Notes under the pieces: generated by a model
Databases searched by the model: none
What the model saw: only the letters and a program-made list of their open reading frames with translations
What the model was told of the DNA's origin: nothing
NCBI RefSeq assembly: GCF_026341775.1
Contig: NZ_JAPEOB010000001.1
Coordinates: 2,294,001-2,358,000, forward strand
Direction of reading: 5' to 3'
DNA: 64,000 bases
Origin: Streptomyces sp. NBC_00654
GTDB lineage: Bacteria; Actinomycetota; Actinomycetes; Streptomycetales; Streptomycetaceae
Program-made: the position numbers and the translations under genes
Part shown: one piece after another, positions 27,196 to 36,647 of the stretch
How positions within the stretch are numbered: position 1 is the first letter of the stretch
Layout: the number at the start of each line of letters is the position of its first letter

Positions 27196-27483
27196 GTGTC
27201 TGGCCGGACGCAAGCCCGCGCTTGCCCCGAGCGAACCTGTGTGGGATGCCGGGAGCGAGCGGCCAAGAGCGAGCTGCTGCGCATTGTGGTGGACGAGGGC
27301 GCCTGCGCCCCTGATCCACGCGGTACGCTGCCCGGCCGGGGTGCTTATCTGCACCCCGCATCTGTCTGTCTCGACCTGGCGGTTCGCCGCCGGGCATTCC
27401 CCCGGGCCTTCAAGGCCGAGGGGCCGTTCGACTCCGCCGCACTGCGGCGGTTCGTCGAGCGGGTGACACCGCAAGAAAAGTGA
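27196..27483 (+). CDS. ylxR: YlxR family RNA-binding protein
   Basis: 95 residues with the YlxR signatures RTCVGCR (about 14-20) and PGRGAYLHP (about 46-54). The family binds nucleic acid and, in Bacillus and clostridia, has been linked to RNase P and to metabolic gene control. The start is GTG at 27196. It lies between nusA and infB, the standard position. Confidence 0.93.
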   Translation: MSGRTQARACPERTCVGCRERAAKSELLRIVVDEGACAPDPRGTLPGRGAYLHPASVCLDLAVRRRAFPRAFKAEGPFDSAALRRFVERVTPQEK

Positions 27484-27542
27484 ACGGCACGGGTCCCCGT
27501 GCGGTCAGGTACCTCGCGAGTTGGAAGTAGGTCGAGATTGCG

Positions 27543-27610
27543 ATGAGCACTCGATGAGTACGCGATGAGTACGCCCATGAAGTAGCGACGGTCCGGCGGT
27601 AACCCGGACC
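27543..27610 (+). promoter_or_regulatory. infB leader with three overlapping mini-ORFs and a hairpin
   Basis: Three start-stop units overlap by ATGA or the same pattern: ATG-AGC-ACT-CGA-TGA (27543-27557), ATG-AGT-ACG-CGA-TGA (27554-27568) and ATG-AGT-ACG-CCC-ATG-AAG-TAG (27565-27585). They would encode MSTR, MSTR and MSTPMK. A seven-base hairpin (GGTCCGG/CCGGACC, 27590-27610) follows, then the AAAAGGAG site of infB. The units are 11 bases apart, so each is in a different frame. Confidence 0.55.
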
Positions 27611-27623
27611 TAAAAGGAGCGAA

Positions 27624-30600
27624 GTGGCTAAGGTCCGGGTATACGAACTCGCCAAGGAGTTCGGCGTCGAGAGCAAGGTCGTCATGGCCAAGCTCCAAGA
27701 ACTCGGTGAATTCGTCCGTTCGGCGTCCTCGACGATCGAGGCGCCGGTTGTACGCAAATTGACTGACGCACTGCAGGGGCCCGGCGGCAACGCCGGCAAG
27801 TCCGCTGCCAAGCCCGGCGCGCCCCGCAAGGCCGCGCCCGCAAAGCCCGCAGCGCCCTCCCCGGCCGCCGCGGCACGTCCCGCTGCCCCGAAGCCCGGCG
27901 CCCCGGCCCCCAAGCCGGCCGCCGCCGAGGCCCCCGCGAGCAGCACCCCGGCGAGCAGCGCCCCGGCAGCGCCCTCCGCGCCGTCGGCGGGCCCGCGTCC
28001 GGGCCCGAAGCCCGCGCCCAAGCCCGCCCCGGTGACACCGGTCCCCGCTGCCGAGTTCTCGGCACCGGCTCCGGCCCAGCCGGCCGCGCCCGCGCAGCAG
28101 CAGTCCCCCGTCCCGCAGGCGCCACCCCCGGCCCGCGTCCCGCCTCCCGCCCGGCTCCGGCCGGCGGTCAGCGTGACGGCGGCCGCGACGGTGGTCAGCG
28201 TGACGGCGGCCGTGGTGGCGAGCGTGGCGGCGACCGCCCCGCGCGTCCCGCGGGCCAGGGCGCCCCGCGCCCCGGCGGCGCCCGTCCGGCCGGTCCCCGT
28301 CCGGGCAACAACCCCTTCACCTCCGGCGGTTCCACCGGCATGGCGCGCCCCCAGGCGCCCCGTCCCGGCGGTGCCCCGCGCCCCGGTGGCGGTCAGGAGC
28401 GCCCCGGCGCCCCGCGCCCGCAGGGCAGTGGTCCCGGCGGCGCCCCGCGCCCCCAGGGTCAGGGTGGCGCACGTCCCTCTCCGGGCGGCATGCCCCGTCC
28501 GCAGGCTCCCCGCCCCGGCGGTGGCCCCGCGGGTAACCGTCCGAACCCCGGCATGATGCCGCAGCGTCCCGCCGCGGGTCCGCGTCCCGGCGGTGGCCCC
28601 GGCGGTGGCCGTGGTCCCGGCGGTGGCGGCGGTCGTCCCGGTGGTGGCGGTGGCGGCGGCGGTCGTCCCGGTGGCGGCGGCTTCGCGGGCCGTCCGGCCG
28701 GTCCCGGCGGCGGTGGCGGCGGGTTCGCCGGCCGTCCCGGTGGTCCGGGTGGCGGCGGCGGTGCCGGTCGTCCCGGTGGTGGCGGCGGCTTCGGCGGTCG
28801 TCCCGGCTTCGGTGGCCGTCCCGGTGGCCCCGGTGGCCGTGGTGGCACACAGGGTGCGTTCGGCCGTCCCGGCGGTCCGGCGCGTCGTGGCCGCAAGTCG
28901 AAGCGGCAGAGGCGCCAGGAGTACGAGGCCATGCAGGCCCCGTCGGTCGGCGGCGTCATGCTGCCTCGCGGCAACGGACAGGCTGTCCGGCTGTCGCGCG
29001 GTGCCTCCCTCACCGACTTCGCGGAGAAGATCAACGCCAACCCGGCGTCGCTCGTCGCCGTGATGATGAACCTCGGCGAGATGGTCACGGCCACGCAGTC
29101 CGTCTCCGACGAGACGCTGCGGCTCCTCGCGGACGAGATGAACTACGTCCTGGAGATCGTCAGCCCCGAGGAGGAGGACCGCGAGCTGCTCGAGTCCTTC
29201 GACATCGAGTTCGGCGAGGACGAGGGCGGCGAAGAGGCCCTGGTCTCCCGTCCGCCGGTCGTGACCGTCATGGGTCACGTCGACCACGGTAAGACCCGAC
29301 TGCTGGACGCGATCCGCAAGACGAATGTCGTCGCGGGCGAGGCCGGCGGCATCACGCAGCACATCGGTGCGTACCAGGTCTCCTCCGAGGTCAACGGCGA
29401 GGACCGCCGGATCACCTTCATCGACACCCCGGGTCACGAGGCGTTCACCGCCATGCGTGCACGTGGTGCGAAGTCGACCGACATCGCGATCCTCGTGGTG
29501 GCGGCCAACGACGGTGTGATGCCCCAGACGATCGAGGCGCTGAACCACGCCAAGGCGGCCGAGGTGCCGATCGTGGTCGCGGTCAACAAGATCGACGTCG
29601 AGGGTGCCGACCCGACCAAGGTGCGCGGTCAGCTCACCGAGTTCGGTCTGGTGGCCGAGGAGTACGGCGGCGACACGATGTTCGTCGACATCTCCGCGAA
29701 GCAGGGCCTCAACATCGAGGCACTGCTGGAGGCCGTCGTCCTCACCGCCGACGCCTCGCTCGACCTGCGGGCCAACCCGGAGCAGGACGCGCAGGGTATT
29801 GCGATCGAGTCCCACCTCGACCGCGGCCGCGGTGCCGTCGCGACCGTCCTGGTCCAGCGAGGCACGCTGCGGGTCGGCGACACGATGGTCGTCGGCGACG
29901 CGTACGGCCGAGTCCGCGCGATGCTCGACGACAAGGGCGAGAACGTCGAGGAAGCGGGTCCCTCGACCCCCGTCCTCGTGCTGGGTCTCACCAACGTCCC
30001 GGGCGCCGGCGACAACTTCCTGGTCGTCGACGAGGACCGTACGGCCCGTCAGATCGCCGAGAAGCGTGCCGCCCGTGAGCGCAACGCCAACTTCGCCCGC
30101 AAGGGTGTCCGGTTCTCCCTGGAGAACCTGGACGAGGCGCTCAAGGCCGGTCTGGTCCAGGAACTCAACCTCATCATCAAGGGCGACGCGTCCGGTTCGG
30201 TGGAGGCTCTCGAGTCCTCGCTGCTCCAGCTCGACGTCGGTGAAGAGGTCGACATCCGGGTCCTGCACCGCGGTGTGGGTGCGGTCACCGAGTCGGACAT
30301 CGACCTGGCGACCGGCTCCGACGCCATCGTGATCGGCTTCAACGTGCGCGCCGCGGGGCGTGCCGCGCAGATGGCCGAGCGCGAAGGCGTGGACGTCCGG
30401 TACTACTCGGTCATCTACCAGGCGATCGAAGAGATCGAAGCGGCCCTCAAGGGCATGCTCAAGCCGGAGTACGAAGAGGTCGAGCTCGGTACGGCGGAGA
30501 TCCGCGAGATCTTCCGCTCGTCCAAGCTGGGCAACATCGCCGGTGTGCTGGTCCGGTCCGGCGAGGTCAAGCGCAACACCAAGGCGCGCCTGCTGCGCGA

Positions 30601-30772
30601 TGGCAAGGTCATCGCGGAGAACCTCAACATCTCCGGTCTGCGCCGCTTCAAGGACGACGTCACCGAGATCCGCGAAGGCTTCGAGGGCGGTATCAACCTC
30701 GGAAACTTCAACGACATCAAGATCGACGACGTCATCGCGACGTACGAGATGCGCGAGAAGCCGCGCGGCTGA
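27624..30772 (+). CDS. infB: Translation initiation factor IF-2, with an apparent -1 frameshift
   Basis: Reconstructed length is about 1,049 residues, normal for Streptomyces. The N-terminal [15 protein letters not shown] domain is followed by a long Pro/Ala then Gly/Arg/Pro-rich spacer. The G domain ([20 protein letters not shown] motifs) and the C-terminal domains that bind fMet-tRNA come last. As given, the reading frame starting at GTG 27624 must shift back by one base near 28104-28110, in TCCCCCG: one extra C there restores a single frame and gives [11 protein letters not shown]. The downstream frame is then open to the TGA at 30772. Without a shift, the upstream frame ends at 28556. A sequencing error in a C run of an essential gene is the simplest reading. 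Confidence 0.9.
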
Positions 30773-30784
30773 TCCGTACCTCAA

Positions 30785-30833
30785 CGGTCGGGGCCGGTCG
30801 ACGGGTCATATTTCCGTCGATCGGCCCCGGCCG
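30785..30833 (+). terminator. Hairpin between infB and the DUF503 gene
   Basis: GGGGCCGGTCGACGG (30790-30804) pairs with CCGTCGATCGGCCCC (30814-30828) with one G-U wobble around a nine-base AT-rich loop. It may reduce read-through from infB or protect the message. Confidence 0.55.
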
Positions 30834-30944
30834 TTCCGGTACGGTTCTGGATGTCCCTGCCGAGTGCGGGCAGGGCGCGGCTGTGCCGGCCCGGGGGATG
30901 CCCCCGGGCACCCGAACCCGAACCGGCGGGACATCCGGACATCC

Positions 30945-31238
30945 ATGTATGTGGGGACACTGTCCTTCGATCTGCTCCTCGGCGACGTACGGTCGTTGAA
31001 GGAGAAACGCTCCATCGTCCGTCCGATCGTCGCCGAACTGCACCGCAAGTACGCGGTGAGTGTGGCGGAGACCGGCGGGCAGGATCTCCATCGAAGGGCC
31101 GAGATCGGCCTTGCCGTGGTCTCCGGGGACACCGGACACCTCACGGACGTACTGGACCGGTGCGAGCGGCTGATCGCCGCGCGTCCCGAGGTGGAGCTGC
31201 TGTCGGTTCGACGGCGGCTGCACAGTGACGAAGACTGA
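30945..31238 (+). CDS. DUF503 family protein (YlxP-like)
   Basis: 97 residues. LSFDLLLGDVRSLKEKRSIVRPIV near the N-terminus and the GHLTDVLDRCERLI segment are typical of DUF503, a small ferredoxin-like protein found between infB and rbfA in many Gram-positive bacteria. Its function is unsettled; the position suggests a ribosome-linked role. The start at ATG 30945 is chosen because the conserved region begins there, although the frame is open from upstream. Confidence 0.86.
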   Translation: MYVGTLSFDLLLGDVRSLKEKRSIVRPIVAELHRKYAVSVAETGGQDLHRRAEIGLAVVSGDTGHLTDVLDRCERLIAARPEVELLSVRRRLHSDED

Positions 31239-31275
31239 ACCGTAAGCAAAAACCAGAAGGAAGAGTGACGGACCG

Positions 31276-31764
31276 GTGACCGACAACGCGCGGGCCCGCA
31301 AGCTGGCCGATCGCATCCAGGTCGTGGTCGCGGAGACCCTGGACCGGCGTATCAAGGATCCGCGGCTCGGATTCGTGACGATCACGGACGCCCGTGTCAC
31401 CGGCGACCTGCGGGAGGCCACGGTCTTCTACACGGTCTACGGCGACGACGAGGAGCGCGCGGCCTCCGCCGCGGCGCTGGAGAGCGCCAAGGGCGTCCTG
31501 CGCTCCGAGGTCGGCCGGCAGACCGGGGTCCGGTTCACACCGACCCTGGCCTTCGTCCCGGACGCCCTGCCGGACAACGCCCGCACCATCGAGGACCTCC
31601 TCGACAAGGCGCGGGCCAAGGACGCCGCGGTACGCGAGGTGTCGACCGGCGCGAAGTACGCCGGCGACGCCGACCCGTACCGCAAGCCGGAGGACGAGGA
31701 CGAGGCCGAGGGGTCCGACGGGCCCGAGCGCCCCGGCGGGAACGAGGGCTCGGCCTCCGCATGA
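31276..31764 (+). CDS. rbfA: 30S ribosome-binding factor RbfA
   Basis: 162 residues. The KH-like core has [29 protein letters not shown] near the N-terminus and [18 protein letters not shown] disordered acidic C-terminal tail of about 40 residues follows, which is longer than in enterobacteria but usual in actinomycetes. It helps mature the 16S rRNA 5' end in the cold and in normal assembly. The start is GTG at 31276 and the stop overlaps the truB start (ATGA). Confidence 0.95.
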   Translation: MTDNARARKLADRIQVVVAETLDRRIKDPRLGFVTITDARVTGDLREATVFYTVYGDDEERAASAAALESAKGVLRSEVGRQTGVRFTPTLAFVPDALPDNARTIEDLLDKARAKDAAVREVSTGAKYAGDADPYRKPEDEDEAEGSDGPERPGGNEGSASA

Positions 31765-32663
31765 CACAGCAGAACAACAGGACGCCGGACGGCCTTGTCA
31801 TCGTCGACAAGCCGTCCGGCTTCACTTCGCACGACGTCGTCGCCAAGATGCGCGGCATCGCCCGCACCCGCCGCGTCGGGCACGCAGGCACGCTCGACCC
31901 GATGGCGACCGGTGTGCTCGTGCTCGGCGTCGAGAAGGCCACCAAGCTCCTGGGCCACCTCGCGCTGACCGAGAAGGAGTACCTCGGCACGATCCGGCTC
32001 GGTCAGGACACCGTCACCGATGACGCGGAGGGCGAGATCACCTCGTCCACCGACGCCTCGGGTGTGACGAGGGAGGGCATCGACGCCGGGGTGGCCGCGC
32101 TGACCGGCGCGATCATGCAGGTGCCGTCCAAGGTCAGTGCCATCAAGATCGACGGCAAGCGTTCCTACGCGCGGGTGCGCGGTGGCGAGGAGTTCGAGAT
32201 CCCGGCCCGTCCGGTGACCGTCTCGTCCTTCCACGTCTACGACGTCCGCGAGGCCGTCGCCGAGGACGGGACCCCGGTCGTCGACCTCGTCGTCTCCGTC
32301 GTCTGCTCCTCCGGTACGTACATCCGCGCCCTCGCCCGGGACCTCGGTGCCGGGCTCGGCGTGGGTGGTCACCTCACGGCGCTGCGGCGCACCCGGGTCG
32401 GCCCGTACGGCCTGGACGCGGCGAGGACGCTGGAGGCGCACCAGGAGGAGCTGACCGTGATGCCGGTCGCCGAGGCCGCCGCCTCCGCGTTCCCCCGCTG
32501 GGACGTGGACGAGAAGCGGGCCAGGCTGCTGCTCAACGGGGTCCGGCTGGACATGCCCGCGTATCCGCCGGGACCGGTCGGGGTCTTCGGGCCCGACGGG
32601 ACGTTCCTGGTGCTCGTCGAGGAGCAGAAGGGCAAGGCCAGGAGCCTCGCCGTCTTCGCCTGA
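31761..32663 (+). CDS. truB: tRNA pseudouridine(55) synthase TruB
   Basis: 300 residues. The catalytic Asp46 lies in [11 protein letters not shown] (41-51). The [14 protein letters not shown] segment, KRSYAR and a C-terminal PUA-like domain match TruB. It isomerises U55 in the T-loop of tRNAs. It is the last gene of the rimP-to-truB operon and is translationally coupled to rbfA. A set of inverted repeats follows. Confidence 0.95.
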   Translation: MTQQNNRTPDGLVIVDKPSGFTSHDVVAKMRGIARTRRVGHAGTLDPMATGVLVLGVEKATKLLGHLALTEKEYLGTIRLGQDTVTDDAEGEITSSTDASGVTREGIDAGVAALTGAIMQVPSKVSAIKIDGKRSYARVRGGEEFEIPARPVTVSSFHVYDVREAVAEDGTPVVDLVVSVVCSSGTYIRALARDLGAGLGVGGHLTALRRTRVGPYGLDAARTLEAHQEELTVMPVAEAAASAFPRWDVDEKRARLLLNGVRLDMPAYPPGPVGVFGPDGTFLVLVEEQKGKARSLAVFA

Positions 32664-32683
32664 CGGACGCTCTCCCCGGGGCC

Positions 32684-32742
32684 TGCCCGCTCCACCGCCG
32701 GTCCTGCCGTGGAGCGGGCACAGCCCCCGATGCCCGCTCCAC
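32684..32742 (+). terminator. Three-arm inverted repeat after truB that can form two competing hairpins
   Basis: Arm A TGCCCGCTCCAC (32684-32695) is complementary to arm B GTGGAGCGGGCA (32709-32720), and arm C (32731-32742) repeats arm A. B can pair with A or with C but not both. Confidence 0.6.
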
Positions 32743-32890
32743 GACCCCCCTCCCGGGTTGAGCCCTGTCCATCCTGCCCGGCGAATTCACCCCAATGGAC
32801 GGGCGCTCGGAGTGAATGAGGGGTGTACGAGGGGGCGTGTTCGTACCTCGCGCTTCTCGCGCCGATCACTCCCGACCTACCGTTTGCAGC

Positions 32891-35800
32891 ATGGGCAGCG
32901 GGGACCGGTCGAAGCTGGTAAGAATCTGCGATCAGGCCGGCCGGCCGCGAGGGACCGGATTTGTCGCGGACGACCGCGGGACGGTCGTCACCGGCCACCA
33001 GGCCGTCGTCTCGGGCGCCCCCCTGGTGCTGCACGGGAGCGACGGCCGCAGCGTCCCGCTCGGCCCCGGCGACATCACCGCACTGCCCGCGCTCGGCCTG
33101 GCGCTGCTGCGCACCGGCGGCCCCGACGCGCTCGGCGCCGAGCCGCTGCCCATCGCCGCACGGGAGCGGATCGAGGCCGGGACGTACGTACGGATCGCTG
33201 CGCACGGCTGGCGCGAGGCCCGCGTGCTCGGTACGTCCCCGGCGACGTACACCGAGCGCGGCCGGAGCCATCCGGTCGGCGCCGCGCTGGAACTGGCCCT
33301 CGGCACGGACGGGCGCGACGCGCTGCGCTCGGGCGGGGCGGCCGTGGGAGGCCCGGTGACGGACCCGGTGACCGGTGCGGTCCTCGGCGTGCTCTGCACC
33401 GCCCTGCGCGCCGCCCACGAGGCCGCCGGGCTCGCCCTGCCGCTCGCGGCCGGCCCCGATGACGCGGAGGGCCCGCTCGGCGCTCTGCTGCGGCGCAACG
33501 CGTCTGCCGTCCCGGGCTACGGGCGCGACCTCAACCTCGCCGGTGCCCTCCAGCTCACCGCGACCTCGGTCGGTTCCGCCGGCGGCCCCCACTCACGTAC
33601 CGAACCGGTGGAGCGGGAGGACGTGCACGCGGAGTTCACCGCCTTCGAGGACGGCACGGGCACGGTCCTCGGACTCGTCGGGGCGCCCGGCACCGGCCGC
33701 ACCACGGAACTCGCCGCCCTGGCCGCCCGCCGGGCCGGCGGCGAGGACCCCGCGCTCACCCTGTGGCTGCGCGGTGCCGACCTGCTGGCCGACGACGTCT
33801 CCATCGCCGGGGCACTCGCCCGTACCCTCGCCGGTTCCGCGCGGATCGTCTCCGCGGCCGGGGCCCGGGGCGACATGGCGACGGCCACCCCCGAGCGGGT
33901 GGCCGGACTGGCCGCCGCGGCCGGGCGCCCGCTGCTCGTCGTGCTCGACGGCCCCGAGGAGATGCCCCCGCTGCTGGCCCACCGGCTCGCCGAGTGGACG
34001 GCGGGCACGGCCGGCTGGCTGCGGCAGCACGGAGTGCGGCTCGTCGTCGCCTGCCGCCCCGAGCACTGGGAGCGGGCCGGTTCGCTCTACCCGCCGGACA
34101 CCCTGCACCGCCCGGCGCGGTCCGCCCGGGGGCTGCCGCCCGCGCTGCGGCTGGGCGATCTGACCGCGAGCCAGGCCGAACGCGCCCGCGAGCGGTACGG
34201 CATCCCGTCCGGCGCCCTCGTCCCGGGCCATGAACGGCACCCGCTCACCCTGCGGTTGCTCGCCGAGGTACGCGGGGCGCTGCCCCCGGACGTGCCCGGC
34301 CGGCCCGGCACCGAGGACGTCTTCGGCGCCCACCTCGACCTCATGTGCGTCCGCGTCGCGGTCCGGATCGCGGCGGCGGCCGATCCGCAGCCACGGGGCA
34401 CCGCCGTGCGCCGGCTGGCCGCCCGGGTGGCCGGGCAGGTCCACGAGGCGGCCCGGCGCTGTCTGGGGCCGGGCCAGGGCGAGCTGGACCGGGCGGCGTT
34501 CGAGGAGATCTTCCCCTGGCGCACCGGCTGGGCCTCGGCGGTCCTGACCGAGGGCCTCCTGGTCCCCGCGGGCGCGGGCTACCGCTTCGCCCATGAGGAG
34601 CTGGGGGACTGGGTGCAGGGCGCGCATCTGGACCTCGACGCGGCACTGCGGTCACTGGTCCACCGCTGGCACACGGCGGAGGAGCCCGACGCCCCGGGGG
34701 CCCCCGGACCGCACATGCCGCGGCCCCGTCGCTCGCGCCAGCCCCAGCGGGTCCAGCAGCCCCGGGAACCCCGGCTGTCCTCCGAGCCGGGCGAGCCCCG
34801 GCGCGGCCGGCGGTGGCAGCCCGCACCGCTCCAGGTGCCCCGGCAGCCCCGGCCGGCCCAGGAGCTCCCCGGGACACCGGAGCCCCGCAGCCTGCCCGTA
34901 CCGAGGCACCGCATCGGACCGGTGATCCAGGCGATGCTCCTGCTGGGGCGCCGCCAGGGTGCCTCCGCCCTGGCGCACCGGATGGCCGATCTGATCGAGG
35001 CACTGGACCGGCTCTCCCACGAGGAGGGGCAGGCGCGGCCGGACGAGGACGCCGTGTGGTGGGCCGCCCATCTCCTGGGCCAGTCGCTGCTCACCGTGCC
35101 CGACGCCCGTCCGTATCTCGGCGTCCTGCGGGTGCTCGCCGGACGGATCACCCGGCGGTCCGCCGACGGGGGCGGGGCGGCCGGACTGGGGGCGTACGCG
35201 GAGTTCGGTCCCTGGTTCTGGCGGCGGCTGCGGCTGCCCGAGGAGGACCGGATCGACCTGCTGCGGCGGCTCGTGCCCGCCGACGGAGTCCCGCGCGCGG
35301 ACGGCGACGAACGGTATCTGGACGCCGTGGCCCGGCGGCTCGCCGTCGACCCGCCCGCGGTGCAGGCGCTGCTGTGCCGGTGGTTCACCGACGAGCGCCC
35401 GCTGCTCCACGACCGGGACGTGCCCCTGCGGCCCACCGTGGCCGCCGCCGCGCAGGCCCTCCTGTACGCCCGCCGGGACCTGGCCGTCGACGAGTTGACC
35501 GACGCCCTCGTGGTGACGCCCCACCCCCGGGCCGCCGAACTCCTCGCCGCCCTCGCCGAGGACGAGCCGGCCGCGCTCTGCCGGGCCGTGGCCCGCTGGG
35601 CGCGCGACGAGGACCGGCCCGCGCGGCACCCGGCCGCCGCCCACCACGCCACGCTGCTCGCCGGGCGCACGCTCACCGGCACCGACCGGGCCCTGCTGCG
35701 CACCGCCGCCCTCGCACTGCTGGGCCGCCGCTCCGCCGGTGCGCTGCACGGAGCGGCGCTCACCCTCCTCGTACGCGATCCGCAGACCAGGGACGATTAC

Positions 35801-36604
35801 CTCGCCGAGGCCCTGCGGGTCTTCGCCGCAGGTGATCCCGGGCTGCCGGTGGCACTGCTGGCGGAGGTCTTCCCGGCCCGCCCGCAGCCGGTGCTCGCCG
35901 CCCTGCGCGCCCGGCTGGCCCGGCCCGGGGACGGCGCGGGCGAGGTGCTGCGGGAGCTGGCCGCGCTGGACACGCCCGCCCTGGCACTGCACGCCGCAGG
36001 GCTCGTACGGGAGTACATCGACAGCCATCCGGAGGACGGCACGCCCGCCGCCGAGTACGTGGACCTCCGGCTGGAGCACGGCGCCGCCGCCCGTGCCCTG
36101 CTGCTGCCCCTGGTGACCGGGCTGCTCCGCGACCGGCCCGCGCCGCCCGTCGTGCGCGGGGCGCTAGCCGGTGTGCTCGCGGGGCCGGGGAGCGCCGACT
36201 CCCGGCCGCTGCGGGCCGAGCTGCTGGAGGTCCTGCTGGAGTTCGAGCAGGACAGGGGGCGGGACCCGGAGGTACTGGACGCGTTGCTGCGGGCCGCCGC
36301 GGCCGGCTGCGGGAGCCGGCCCGAGGTACGCACGAGAGCGCTGGTCCACCGCACCGGCATACTGCTGGTGCGCACACCGGAGGGCGCCGCCCGCTTCGAC
36401 CGGCGGCTCGTCGAACTCGCCCGGGACGTGCCCGGGTTCGCCGCCCTGGTCATCGGATGGCTGACCGACGCCCCGCAGGAATGGGCGGCCGTGGTGGGCC
36501 CGAGCACCCGGCGGACCGTGGAGGCGCTGGAGGCGTCGCGGCCCGCGATGCCGGTGCCGATGCGGGTCGCGGGACGTGAGCATGGCAGTCTTAGACCTGC
36601 GTAA
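32891..36604 (+). CDS. Large NTPase with degenerate trypsin-like N-terminal domain
   Basis: 1,237 residues. Residues 10-190 follow a trypsin/HtrA fold: VVTGHQAVV carries the His (36), but the Asp strand reads ALGLALLRT and the GxSGGP position reads AAVGGPV (Val152), so the protease triad is broken. An NTPase domain follows with GAPGTGRT (264-271), in which Walker A Lys is Arg270, and a Walker B-like LLVVLDG (348-354). Then come a Pro/Arg/Gln-rich linker (about 610-675) and about 500 residues of helical repeats (HEAT/ARM-like), a STAND-like layout. TACCGT ends seven bases before the ATG at 32891 with no Shine-Dalgarno, hinting at a leaderless message. The upstream extension to 32816 is not favoured. 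Function is unknown. Confidence 0.7.
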   Translation: MGSGDRSKLVRICDQAGRPRGTGFVADDRGTVVTGHQAVVSGAPLVLHGSDGRSVPLGPGDITALPALGLALLRTGGPDALGAEPLPIAARERIEAGTYVRIAAHGWREARVLGTSPATYTERGRSHPVGAALELALGTDGRDALRSGGAAVGGPVTDPVTGAVLGVLCTALRAAHEAAGLALPLAAGPDDAEGPLGALLRRNASAVPGYGRDLNLAGALQLTATSVGSAGGPHSRTEPVEREDVHAEFTAFEDGTGTVLGLVGAPGTGRTTELAALAARRAGGEDPALTLWLRGADLLADDVSIAGALARTLAGSARIVSAAGARGDMATATPERVAGLAAAAGRPLLVVLDGPEEMPPLLAHRLAEWTAGTAGWLRQHGVRLVVACRPEHWERAGSLYPPDTLHRPARSARGLPPALRLGDLTASQAERARERYGIPSGALVPGHERHPLTLRLLAEVRGALPPDVPGRPGTEDVFGAHLDLMCVRVAVRIAAAADPQPRGTAVRRLAARVAGQVHEAARRCLGPGQGELDRAAFEEIFPWRTGWASAVLTEGLLVPAGAGYRFAHEELGDWVQGAHLDLDAALRSLVHRWHTAEEPDAPGAPGPHMPRPRRSRQPQRVQQPREPRLSSEPGEPRRGRRWQPAPLQVPRQPRPAQELPGTPEPRSLPVPRHRIGPVIQAMLLLGRRQGASALAHRMADLIEALDRLSHEEGQARPDEDAVWWAAHLLGQSLLTVPDARPYLGVLRVLAGRITRRSADGGGAAGLGAYAEFGPWFWRRLRLPEEDRIDLLRRLVPADGVPRADGDERYLDAVARRLAVDPPAVQALLCRWFTDERPLLHDRDVPLRPTVAAAAQALLYARRDLAVDELTDALVVTPHPRAAELLAALAEDEPAALCRAVARWARDEDRPARHPAAAHHATLLAGRTLTGTDRALLRTAALALLGRRSAGALHGAALTLLVRDPQTRDDYLAEALRVFAAGDPGLPVALLAEVFPARPQPVLAALRARLARPGDGAGEVLRELAALDTPALALHAAGLVREYIDSHPEDGTPAAEYVDLRLEHGAAARALLLPLVTGLLRDRPAPPVVRGALAGVLAGPGSADSRPLRAELLEVLLEFEQDRGRDPEVLDALLRAAAAGCGSRPEVRTRALVHRTGILLVRTPEGAARFDRRLVELARDVPGFAALVIGWLTDAPQEWAAVVGPSTRRTVEALEASRPAMPVPMRVAGREHGSLRPA

Positions 36605-36647
36605 TCGACATACACACGTACACAGGTTCGGGCGAGGAGCGGTCACA

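Noticed and set aside
27624..28556. infB as a pseudogene, or two separate genes
   Set aside because: All IF-2 domains are present, the gene is essential, and a single base in a C run restores the frame.
27410..30784. A 1,124-residue minus-strand frame opposite infB
   Set aside because: It mirrors the low-complexity infB coding sequence, gives long runs of Thr/Ala/Gly and matches no fold.
32816..32890. Longer N-terminus of the large NTPase from the ATG at 32816
   Set aside because: The extra 25 residues are not like the trypsin-fold start, and a promoter-like box lies inside this stretch.
36576..36647. Longer RibF start at 36576
   Set aside because: It would overlap the NTPase gene, while the GTG at 36648 has a strong GAGGAG site and gives the usual family length.
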